Made by a program: the position numbers and the translations under genes. Positions 7,362 through 13,127 of a stretch of DNA of 13,127 nucleotides are shown here, piece after piece. How positions within the stretch are numbered: position 1 is the first letter of the stretch; each line of letters starts with the position of its first letter. The DNA is from Pseudomonadales bacterium (GTDB lineage: Bacteria; Pseudomonadota; Gammaproteobacteria; Pseudomonadales; Pseudohongiellaceae): contig JAKSCP010000111.1 in NCBI GenBank assembly GCA_022360535.1, forward strand, positions 1 through 13,127. Reading direction: 5' to 3'. The notes under the pieces are model-generated. The model worked only from the letters and a program-made list of their open reading frames with translations, searched no databases and was not told the DNA's origin.

Positions 7362-8249
7362 ATGCCGCACAAGATTCTCATTGTCTTAATCACACTAGGT
7401 GGATGGATTAGCAGCGTCACTTTGGCGCAAGAAGAAGACCATCCCCTGATCAGTCGCTTTCCCGATTCTGAAGTAGTTGATGTAGAGTTTGTCGAAGACG
7501 CCAATTACCGCCTGGTACTTGGAACCCTGCAACGGACTCGCGGAGTGGTCGTTCCGGAAAACTCCGAGCGCCTTCGTGGTGACGTGACGAAGTTGCGCTA
7601 TGAGATATCTCAAGAATTTACCGGCGATGATGTTTTCGAATTTTTTCAGCAACAATTCGCTGATAGTGGCTATGACATGCTGTTCACCTGCAGTGGGCGC
7701 GAATGTGGCAGCAGTAATTACTGGGCTAATGACATATTCCGTAATCGTGTACTGTATGGACCCGAGCGCAATCAACACTTCATGGCGCTGCAAGCAGGTG
7801 ATGCCCATTTGGTTCTCTACATCATTACCCGGGGTAACCGACGCACTTATGCTTACCTTGAAATCGTCGAAGAGGAGGGGGCAGCTCCAGAAATTAGTCT
7901 GCCTTCGTCAGAACTTCTCGCTTCGATAGCAGATACCGGCAGCATAGCGATTCCGGGACTGTCGTTTATCAATGACAGACAACTGGAAGACACCCAGGTG
8001 CTGGCAGATATAGCCAGCGAGTTGGCTGCTAATACTGAATTGCAACTCTATGTGGTTGCACATTTGAGCGGCAGTCAAGAATTGGAGCAGTTGTTGAATC
8101 GCTCGACAGCCAGAGCCCAGACTGTGCGGCAGCAGCTTATCAACCTGGGGGTGGAAGCGAACAGGTTAGTAGCCAGAGGTTTGGGGCCCCTGGCACCTTC
8201 ATGTGCCGGAGATAATTGCAGGGAAAGGGTAGAACTGGTGATCCGTTAA
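7362..8249 (+). CDS. exported DUF4892 protein with C-terminal OmpA-like domain
   Basis: This 295-residue exported protein begins with a signal peptide (MPHK then ILIVLITLGGWISSVTLA, likely cleavage after Ala22). Residues about 27-172 look like DUF4892: DHPLISRFPDSEVVD, then Cys110/Cys115 flanking CSGREC, then GSSNYWANDIF and LYGPERNQHFMAL. Residues about 192-295 look like an OmpA C-terminal domain: LLNRSTARAQTVRQQLINLGVEANRLVARGLGP and RERVELVIR. However, the usual GHTD segment reads AHLS (233-236), so the peptidoglycan-binding Asp is missing, and a second Cys pair (281, 286) is present. The probable location is the periplasm or outer envelope. ATG 7362 is chosen because it begins the signal peptide exactly; in-frame ATGs at 7320 and 7338 inside sixA would put residues ahead of it. 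No strong ribosome site is seen. The gene is convergent with folE. Confidence 0.8.
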   Translation: MPHKILIVLITLGGWISSVTLAQEEDHPLISRFPDSEVVDVEFVEDANYRLVLGTLQRTRGVVVPENSERLRGDVTKLRYEISQEFTGDDVFEFFQQQFADSGYDMLFTCSGRECGSSNYWANDIFRNRVLYGPERNQHFMALQAGDAHLVLYIITRGNRRTYAYLEIVEEEGAAPEISLPSSELLASIADTGSIAIPGLSFINDRQLEDTQVLADIASELAANTELQLYVVAHLSGSQELEQLLNRSTARAQTVRQQLINLGVEANRLVARGLGPLAPSCAGDNCRERVELVIR

Positions 8250-8264
8250 CCTGGGTTAACGGAT
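8241..8264. repeat. perfect palindrome shared by two convergent stop codons
   Basis: The arms ATCCGTTAACC (8241-8251) and GGTTAACGGAT (8254-8264) are perfect inverted repeats separated by TG. The plus-strand gene ends ATC CGT TAA at 8241-8249 and folE ends ATC CGT TAA on the minus strand (8264-8256), so each arm encodes Ile-Arg-stop. As plus-strand RNA, a G-U pair and a further U-A pair extend the stem to 13. There is no T-run on either side, so a classical rho-independent terminator is not supported. It may still act as a bidirectional 3'-end or RNA-stability element. Confidence 0.7.
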
Positions 8265-8795
8265 TAGAGACAGAAACTCGTTACGTGTCGTCGCGCTGTT
8301 TCTGAATGCGCCTAACATGCAGGATGTGGTCATTACTGAATTCTGTTTTTCGACGCCTCGCATTTTCATACACATGTGTTCTGCTTCGATTATCACTGCG
8401 GCGCCAGCAGCACCTGTTTGCTCAACAATACAATTAGCAATCTGACTGGTCAGATTTTCTTGAATCTGCAGACGCCGGGCAAATACATCAACGATGCGAG
8501 CAATTTTGGACAGGCCGATAACTTTACCTTTAGGAAGGTATGCTACATGGCACTTCCCGATAAACGGCAGCATGTGGTGCTCGCACATCGAATAGAGTTC
8601 GATGTCTTTGACGATAATAATTTCATCGTTTTCAGAAGGAAACAGAGCCCCATTGACAACTTCGTCGATATCCATGGAATAGCCCTGGGTAAGGAATTCC
8701 ATAGCCTTGGCAGCCCGCTTTGGTGTATCCAATAAACCAGCACGCTCTGGGTTTTCACCAATGGCTTTTAGAATTTCCAAATAAGCCTGTTCCAT
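8256..8795 (-). CDS. folE: GTP cyclohydrolase I (short form)
   Basis: FolE converts GTP to 7,8-dihydroneopterin triphosphate, the first step toward tetrahydrofolate and other pterins, and works as a zinc-dependent cytoplasmic homomultimer. From the ATG at 8795 the protein has 179 residues. Zinc ligands are visible: Cys71 and His74 in SMCEHHMLPF and Cys142 in HMCMKMRGVEKQNSVMTT. LDTPKRAAKAMEFL, VIGLSKIARIVDVFARRLQIQENLT and the NEFLSLIR end fit the family. It belongs to the short form, which lacks the N-terminal extension of E. coli FolE. A GTG three codons upstream (8804) is possible, but ATG 8795 has the better GAG-containing upstream stretch. The gene is divergent from prmB and convergent with the DUF4892 gene, so it is probably a single-gene unit. 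A second folE elsewhere in the genome cannot be excluded. Confidence 0.96.
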   Translation of the reverse strand: MEQAYLEILKAIGENPERAGLLDTPKRAAKAMEFLTQGYSMDIDEVVNGALFPSENDEIIIVKDIELYSMCEHHMLPFIGKCHVAYLPKGKVIGLSKIARIVDVFARRLQIQENLTSQIANCIVEQTGAAGAAVIIEAEHMCMKMRGVEKQNSVMTTSCMLGAFRNSATTRNEFLSLIR

Positions 8796-8956
8796 ATTTA
8801 TCACTCACTAGTCGATTAGATGGCGTTAAGTCATAGCCTTTATAACCGATTCCCTACTTAACAACCGCGCTAAAACTACGATAAACCACTGTAGAGGTAA
8901 AGGTTTACGGTTCAATTAGTTTCCTTTAATGAGCTGAGAAAGATTCAAGACCAACC
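8796..8956. promoter_or_regulatory. divergent folE / prmB intergenic region
   Basis: This ~160-base AT-richer gap between two divergent genes must hold at least one promoter. Only weak matches are visible. On the plus strand they are TTAACA (8858-8863) with a 16-base spacer to GATAAA (8880-8885), and TTTACG (8904-8909) with a 15-base spacer to TTTAAT (8925-8930). On the minus strand, TATAAA (complement of 8839-8844) could be a -10 for folE but lacks a well-spaced -35. A small inverted repeat TAAACC (8882-8887) / GGTTTA (8902-8907) lies between the prmB candidates. No RNA gene or riboswitch is recognised. Confidence 0.4.
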
Positions 8957-9835
8957 ATGCTGCTTGCTGAGTACATCAATAACACCGCCCAACTCTTCGC
9001 TAATGCTGACTTGCACTTTGGGCACGGCACAGACAATGCGATTGATGAGGCGGTCTACCTGGTGTATTCGGGTTTAGGTATCAATTTCGCTGAAGACTTT
9101 CGCAGCTCAAGACGTGTACTAAGTACGCCAGAGCTGCACACTTTGGATGAGTTTGTGAGACGCCGTATTGAATCCCGTGAACCGGTTGCCTATATCGTAG
9201 GTGAAGCATGGTTTTGTGGGCTTCCATTTTTTGCTGACGAACGCGCACTGATTCCACGATCCCCGATAGCGGAGCTGATTGAAAAACAGTTCGCTCCGTT
9301 GATTTCCTCACCCCCGGCTTTAATCCTGGACATGTGTACCGGAGGAGGCTGTATTGGTATTGCCTGTGCGCTGCAGTTTCCACAGGCTGAAGTTGATCTG
9401 GTCGATATCAGTGAAGCAAGCCTGGCCCTGGCCAGAAAGAATAGTGATCGACATGGCACCTCTGATCGAGCGCGGACGTTGCAATCCAATTTGTTTTCGG
9501 AGGTTGATAGGCAGTATGACCTGATCGTTGCGAATCCGCCTTATGTGTCCAGGCAAGAGATGCAATCGCTTCCACCTGAATATCTGCATGAACCTCGCCA
9601 TGGCCTGGAGTGTGAAGACGAAGGCCTCGCACTGCCGCTACAGATTTTGCAACAGGCAGAGCACTATCTCATATCAGAAGGGCTACTGATTATGGAAGTT
9701 GGCAACAGCGAAGAAGCTTTGCAGAAGCGGTTAGACAAGCTGCCTATGTTGTGGCTGGAATTTGAGTTTGGTGGTCATGGGGTGATGGCCATCACCTCGC
9801 AGGAGCTGGTGAAGTTCAGAGAGGCGTTGAATTAG
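8957..9835 (+). CDS. prmB: 50S ribosomal protein L3 N5-glutamine methyltransferase
   Basis: PrmB methylates the side-chain amide of a glutamine in ribosomal protein L3 using S-adenosylmethionine, a modification linked to 50S assembly. At 292 residues it is close to the family length. Family marks include FGHGTDNAIDEAVYLV (21-36), EPVAYIVGEAWFCGLPFFADERALIPRSPIAEL (75-107), the SAM motif I ILDMCTGGGCIGIA (123-136), and the NPPY active-site motif of amide methyltransferases at 193-196 (VANPPYVSRQ). The WFCG and PRSPI signatures separate it from PrmC, the release-factor enzyme. The ATG at 8957 is the only usable start, because an in-frame TGA lies at 8930-8932 with no ATG, GTG or TTG codon between. 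The ribosome site is poor (GAGAAAGA at 8936-8943, 13 bases away). It is followed by aroC, as in many gammaproteobacteria. Confidence 0.95.
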   Translation: MLLAEYINNTAQLFANADLHFGHGTDNAIDEAVYLVYSGLGINFAEDFRSSRRVLSTPELHTLDEFVRRRIESREPVAYIVGEAWFCGLPFFADERALIPRSPIAELIEKQFAPLISSPPALILDMCTGGGCIGIACALQFPQAEVDLVDISEASLALARKNSDRHGTSDRARTLQSNLFSEVDRQYDLIVANPPYVSRQEMQSLPPEYLHEPRHGLECEDEGLALPLQILQQAEHYLISEGLLIMEVGNSEEALQKRLDKLPMLWLEFEFGGHGVMAITSQELVKFREALN

Positions 9836-9843
9836 TGTACAAT
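9815..9843 (+). promoter_or_regulatory. candidate sigma-70 promoter for aroC
   Basis: TTCAGA at 9815-9820 (4 of 6 to the -35 consensus) is followed by a 17-base spacer and TACAAT at 9838-9843 (5 of 6 to the -10 consensus). It overlaps the last codons of prmB. It would give a leader of roughly 45 bases before the aroC ATG at 9895, allowing aroC expression independent of prmB. Only hexamer matches and spacing support it. Confidence 0.4.
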
Positions 9844-9894
9844 GCACGCCTTTTTTGGCCAGCCAATCCCCGCATCAGTTAGGCGCCAATCCCC

Positions 9895-10965
9895 ATGTCA
9901 GGTAATAGTTTCGGTAAATTGTTCACCGTGACCAGTTTCGGTGAAAGCCATGGTCCTGCACTCGGCTGTGTTGTCGATGGCTGTCCTCCTGGTTTGGAGT
10001 TGAGCGAGGCGGATATGCAACGGGATTTGGACCGTCGCAAGCCAGGGCAATCCCGGTTTACCACTCAGCGCAGGGAAGACGACGCGGTCAAAATTCTTTC
10101 TGGAGTATTTGAAGGCAAGACCACAGGTACGCCAATCGGCTTGATCATCGAGAACACCGATCAACGCCCCAAAGACTACAGCAAGATTAAAGACCAGTTT
10201 CGACCAGCCCATGCTGACTTTACTTACTATAAGAAGTACGGCATCAGGGATTATCGCGGAGGCGGCCGATCTTCAGCCCGCGAAACTGCCATGCGGGTGG
10301 CGGCAGGCGCCATAGCCAAGAAGTACCTGCAGCAGCACTGTGGTCTGCAGATCGCTGGTTATCTGAGCCAGCTGGGCCCAATCGCGATCGAGCAGGTGCA
10401 GTTGGATCAGGTGGAACAGAACCCTTTTTTCTGTCCAGATCCCGGCAAAGTAGGGGAAATGGAAGACTATATGGCTGCCCTGAGTAAAGAGGGCAACTCC
10501 ATTGGTGCGAAGATCAGTGTGCAGGCCACAGGGGTGCCGGTGGGCCTGGGTGAGCCTATATTTGATCGGTTGGATGCAGATATCGCGAAAGCCATGATGA
10601 GCATCAATGCGGTAAAAGGCGTCGAGATTGGCGCCGGATTCGATTCTGTAGCTCAAAAAGGTACTGAACACCGGGACGAAATTGGTGTCGATGGGTTTCA
10701 CAGCAACAATGCGGGTGGAGTCCTGGGCGGCATATCCAGTGGTCAGGATATCCTGGTGAATCTCGCCCTGAAGCCCACGTCCAGCGTCAGGATTCCGGGC
10801 AATTCCATTACAATTGATGGATCCGAGACTGAGGTGGTAACCACCGGTCGTCATGATCCCTGTGTCGGCATCAGGGCGACCCCTATTGCCGAAGCGATGT
10901 TGGCACTGGTGCTGATGGACCACCTGCTGCGTGATCGTGCCCAGAATGGCGAAAGGCAAACCTGA
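9895..10965 (+). CDS. aroC: chorismate synthase
   Basis: AroC carries out the last step of the shikimate pathway, turning 5-enolpyruvylshikimate-3-phosphate into chorismate by a trans elimination that needs reduced FMN. Chorismate feeds aromatic amino acids, folate and quinones. The 356-residue length fits. The three family signatures are present: GESHGPALGCVVDGCPPGL (16-34), GIRDYRGGGRSSARETAMRVAAGAIAK (116-142), and RHDPCVGIRATPIAEAMLALVLMDHLL near the C-terminus. HSNNAGGVLGGISSGQDI, another conserved stretch, is also intact. The ATG at 9895 begins SGNSFGKLFTVTSFGESHG, the normal N-terminus. It follows prmB by 59 bases, and a promoter candidate lies in that junction. An imperfect stem (AAACC-TGA with TCA-GTT-GGTTT, 10958-10979) overlaps the stop codon but lacks a U-tract, so it is a doubtful terminator. 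Confidence 0.98.
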   Translation: MSGNSFGKLFTVTSFGESHGPALGCVVDGCPPGLELSEADMQRDLDRRKPGQSRFTTQRREDDAVKILSGVFEGKTTGTPIGLIIENTDQRPKDYSKIKDQFRPAHADFTYYKKYGIRDYRGGGRSSARETAMRVAAGAIAKKYLQQHCGLQIAGYLSQLGPIAIEQVQLDQVEQNPFFCPDPGKVGEMEDYMAALSKEGNSIGAKISVQATGVPVGLGEPIFDRLDADIAKAMMSINAVKGVEIGAGFDSVAQKGTEHRDEIGVDGFHSNNAGGVLGGISSGQDILVNLALKPTSSVRIPGNSITIDGSETEVVTTGRHDPCVGIRATPIAEAMLALVLMDHLLRDRAQNGERQT

Positions 10966-11009
10966 CAATCAGTTGGTTTAAATAAGATTAGTTTTAATTA
11001 CAAAGAGTT

Positions 11010-11034
11010 AAGTTAACAAATTGATAGTTAACTT
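11010..11034. promoter_or_regulatory. inverted repeat upstream of leuC, possible operator
   Basis: AAGTTAAC (11010-11017) and GTTAACTT (11027-11034) form a perfect 8-base inverted repeat around a 9-base spacer. Because GTTAAC is itself a palindrome, AGTTAAC also occurs as a direct repeat 15 bases apart. It lies in a strikingly AT-rich leader (10966-11040), 15 bases before the leuC start. The half-site spacing suits a dimeric regulator such as a LysR-type protein, but no regulator gene is in the window. A hairpin in the leader mRNA is the alternative. I could not place a convincing -35/-10 pair in this leader. Confidence 0.4.
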
Positions 11035-11049
11035 TAAATGGAAGAAGCT

Positions 11050-12471
11050 ATGAGCGGAAAGACACTGTATGACAAGATCTGGGATGCCCACCTGGTTAAG
11101 GAGCGGGATGACGGCACCTCTCTAATCTACATTGATCGCCATCTGATCCATGAAGTGACCTCGCCCCAGGCCTTCGAAGGGCTGCGTCTGGCGGGCAGGG
11201 CACCGTGGCGGGCGGATGCCAACTACGCAACCCCAGACCACAACATTCCCACTACCCGGGCGGAGCGCAGCCAGGGTTTGGCAGGAATTGTTGATCCAGT
11301 GTCCAAAATCCAAGTCAAGACGTTGGATGATAATTGTAAAGAATTCAATATCTTCGAGCTTGAAATGAATGATTTACGTCAAGGTATCGTCCATGTGATC
11401 GGTCCCGAGCAGGGCATTACCCTGCCAGGCATGACTATTGTCTGTGGCGATTCCCATACCTCTACCCATGGCGCCCTGGGTGCCCTGGCTCATGGCATAG
11501 GCACTTCCGAGGTAGAGCACGTGCTGGCCACACAGTGCCTGATGCAGAAAAAGATGAAGAATATGCTGGTTCGGGTCGATGGGGAGCTTAAGACCGGCGT
11601 CACGGCGAAAGATATCGTACTGGCGATCATAGGCCGCATCGGCACTGCCGGCGGCACTGGCTACACCATCGAATTTGGTGGTGATGTGATTAAAGCCCTC
11701 AGCGTGGAAGGCCGTATGACGGTGTGCAATATGGCCATAGAAGCCGGGGCCCGCGCCGGTCTGGTGGCGGTTGATCAAACTACCCTGGACTACATCGAAG
11801 GCCGGCCGTTGGCGCCTGCCGGTGAACTCTGGGAGCAGGCTGCTGCTGCCTGGTCTGAGTTGGTTAGCGATGACGATGCCCAGTGGGATGCGGTAGTGGA
11901 GCTGAATGGCACCGACATAGAACCCCAGGTGACCTGGGGAACCTCGCCGGAAATGGTGGCACCGGTCAATGGCAGTATCCCCGATCCCAGCGCGGAGACT
12001 GACGCCATCAAGCGGCAGAATATGGAGCAGGCGCTGCGCTATATGGGCCTGGAGGGCGGTACTGCGATCAAGGATATCAAGCTGGACTGCGTGTTTATTG
12101 GATCCTGTACCAATTCCCGTATCGAAGACCTGCGGGAAGCGGCAAAAGTCGTGGCCGGCAAGCAGAAGGCGGCCAATGTGGAGCTGGCCCTGGTGGTGCC
12201 AGGCTCGGGCCTGGTCAAGCAGCAGGCGGAAGCGGAAGGCCTGGACCAGATATTCGAGGCTGCAGGCCTGGAATGGCGGGAACCAGGCTGTTCCATGTGC
12301 CTGGCCATGAATGCTGACCAGTTGGGCGAAGGCAAGCACTGCGCCTCCACCTCCAACCGCAATTTCGAAGGCCGCCAGGGCTTTGGCGGCCGCACTCATC
12401 TGGTAAGTCCTGCTATGGCAGCCGCCGCGGCGGTGCACGGGCATTTTGTCGACGTTCGGGAACTCGGCTAG
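11050..12471 (+). CDS. leuC: 3-isopropylmalate dehydratase large subunit
   Basis: LeuC, with LeuD, isomerises 2-isopropylmalate to 3-isopropylmalate in leucine synthesis. It is an aconitase-family protein carrying a 4Fe-4S cluster. Cluster ligands are visible as Cys353 (FIGSCTNSRIEDLR) and Cys414/Cys417 (GCSMCLAMN). VCGDSHTSTHGALGALAHGIGTSEVEHVLATQ (131-162) and SNRNFEGRQGFGGRTHLVSP (435-454) are other family blocks. From ATG 11050 it has 473 residues, near the usual ~470. This start is chosen over the in-frame ATG at 11038 because MSGKTLYDKIWDAHLV is the family N-terminus and GGAAGAAG (11040-11047), which overlaps the earlier ATG, is then the ribosome site. leuD follows after 15 bases. Codons here are visibly richer in G/C-ending forms than in the genes at 3886-8249. 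Confidence 0.98.
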   Translation: MSGKTLYDKIWDAHLVKERDDGTSLIYIDRHLIHEVTSPQAFEGLRLAGRAPWRADANYATPDHNIPTTRAERSQGLAGIVDPVSKIQVKTLDDNCKEFNIFELEMNDLRQGIVHVIGPEQGITLPGMTIVCGDSHTSTHGALGALAHGIGTSEVEHVLATQCLMQKKMKNMLVRVDGELKTGVTAKDIVLAIIGRIGTAGGTGYTIEFGGDVIKALSVEGRMTVCNMAIEAGARAGLVAVDQTTLDYIEGRPLAPAGELWEQAAAAWSELVSDDDAQWDAVVELNGTDIEPQVTWGTSPEMVAPVNGSIPDPSAETDAIKRQNMEQALRYMGLEGGTAIKDIKLDCVFIGSCTNSRIEDLREAAKVVAGKQKAANVELALVVPGSGLVKQQAEAEGLDQIFEAAGLEWREPGCSMCLAMNADQLGEGKHCASTSNRNFEGRQGFGGRTHLVSPAMAAAAAVHGHFVDVRELG

Positions 12472-12486
12472 TCAGGAACAGAAATC

Positions 12487-13127
12487 ATGAAGAAATTTAC
12501 TGTAGAACAAGGACTTGTATTACCTTTGGACCGCGCCAACGTGGACACGGACTTCATCATTCCCAAGCAGTTCCTGAAATCCATCAAACGCTCCGGGTTC
12601 GGCGTGAACCTGTTCGACGAGCATCGTTACCTGGACAAGGGCGAGCCGGACGCTGACAACAGCAAGCGCCCGTTGAATCCGGACTTTGTGCTCAATCAGC
12701 CCCGTTATCAGGGGGCCTCGATCTTGTTGGCGCGTGACAATTTTGGTTGTGGATCTTCGCGGGAACATGCTCCCTGGGCTCTGGATGACTACGGATTCCG
12801 GGCCATCCTGGCACCCAGCTTTGCCGATATCTTCTTCAATAACTGTTTCAAGAACGGCATCCTGCCCATCGTATTGGACCGAGCCCTGATCGATGCGCTG
12901 TTTCAGGAGGTGGAAGCAGAAGAGGGCTATAGCCTGGCAGTGGACCTGCCCCGGCAACAGATCAGCAAACCAGATGGCTCCCCCATTCCCTTTGCAGTGG
13001 ACGGTTTCCGCAAGCAATGCCTGATGGAAGGCCTGGACGACATCGGTATTACACTGCAGGACGCCGAGACTATTCGAGACTTTGAGAATCAGTGGCGAAC
13101 GACGGCGCCCTGGTATTTCACCACGCC
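12487..13127 (+). CDS. leuD: 3-isopropylmalate dehydratase small subunit (3' truncated)
   Basis: LeuD is the swivelling-domain partner of LeuC in isopropylmalate isomerase. The visible 213 codons begin MKKFTVEQGLVLPLDRANVDTDFIIPKQFLKS and include LLARDNFGCGSSREHAPWAL (80-99), the substrate-loop signature, then FADIFFNNCFKNG. The frame is open to the last base of the window, ending near FENQWRTTAPWYFTT. Since the family has roughly 200-215 residues, only a few residues and the stop codon should be missing. The ATG at 12487 has AGGA at 12474-12477, a usable ribosome site, just after the leuC stop, so the two are surely cotranscribed. leuB is a common next gene, but it would lie outside the window. 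Confidence 0.97.
   Translation, partial: MKKFTVEQGLVLPLDRANVDTDFIIPKQFLKSIKRSGFGVNLFDEHRYLDKGEPDADNSKRPLNPDFVLNQPRYQGASILLARDNFGCGSSREHAPWALDDYGFRAILAPSFADIFFNNCFKNGILPIVLDRALIDALFQEVEAEEGYSLAVDLPRQQISKPDGSPIPFAVDGFRKQCLMEGLDDIGITLQDAETIRDFENQWRTTAPWYFTT

Noticed and set aside
8376..8735. Long plus-strand open frame of 119 codons inside folE
   Set aside because: It lies wholly antisense to an unmistakable FolE and has no recognisable protein character.
10958..10979. Terminator at the end of aroC
   Set aside because: The stem has a bulge and is followed by mixed A/T sequence rather than a T-run, so it is too weak to annotate separately.
5282..11032. Recurrent GTTAAC hexamers (5282, 6182, 8245, 8255, 11012, 11027) as a dispersed regulatory motif
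   Set aside because: About three are expected by chance in a window this size. Four of the six belong to two local palindromes, and the other two have no shared context.
11374..12444. Minus-strand open frame of 356 codons opposite leuC
   Set aside because: A long antisense frame is common opposite G/C-rich codon-biased genes; leuC is intact and certain, and the antisense product resembles no family.

Overview
The window looks like ordinary core chromosome of a free-living gammaproteobacterium, perhaps of the Pseudomonas/Cellvibrio-like marine groups. That placement is inference. It rests on the protein character of GpsA, SixA, PrmB, AroC and the short (~180-residue) FolE, on the adjacent prmB-aroC and gpsA/DUF4389/sixA groupings, and on moderate GC content. 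I see no transposase, integrase, phage gene, CRISPR array, tRNA or rRNA. Every gene is intact except the two cut by the window edges.

Layout. (1) 1-3799: the end of a respiratory complex I operon, nuoL (C-terminal part), nuoM and nuoN, joined by two 4-base ATGA overlaps. (2) 3886-5275: a membrane-anchored RnfG-like FMN-binding protein, overlapping by 14 bases a class I SAM methyltransferase that starts with TTG. (3) 5342-8249: gpsA (glycerol-3-phosphate dehydrogenase), a DUF4389 membrane protein with a histone-H1-like basic tail, sixA (phosphohistidine phosphatase), and an exported DUF4892 + OmpA-like protein. (4) 8256-8795, minus strand: folE (GTP cyclohydrolase I), convergent with the exported protein. 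(5) 8957-10965: prmB (L3 glutamine methyltransferase) and aroC (chorismate synthase). (6) 11050 to the end: leuC and the start of leuD, the two subunits of isopropylmalate isomerase. leuD runs off the right edge.

The genes serve proton-pumping respiration (nuo), phospholipid precursor synthesis (gpsA), pterin/folate synthesis (folE), aromatic and leucine biosynthesis (aroC, leuCD), ribosome modification (prmB) and envelope functions (DUF4389, DUF4892-OmpA). No stretch over 300 bases lacks a gene. The longest gap is the ~160-base divergent folE/prmB region.

I do not find a clearly new multi-gene system. The points most worth a second look are: the stand-alone RnfG-like protein behind nuoN, with Ser instead of Thr at the presumed flavin-attachment site; the H1-like tail on the DUF4389 protein; an OmpA-like domain lacking the usual peptidoglycan-binding Asp; a perfect palindrome that encodes the last two codons and stop of both convergent genes; and an AAGTTAAC/GTTAACTT inverted repeat just upstream of leuC.
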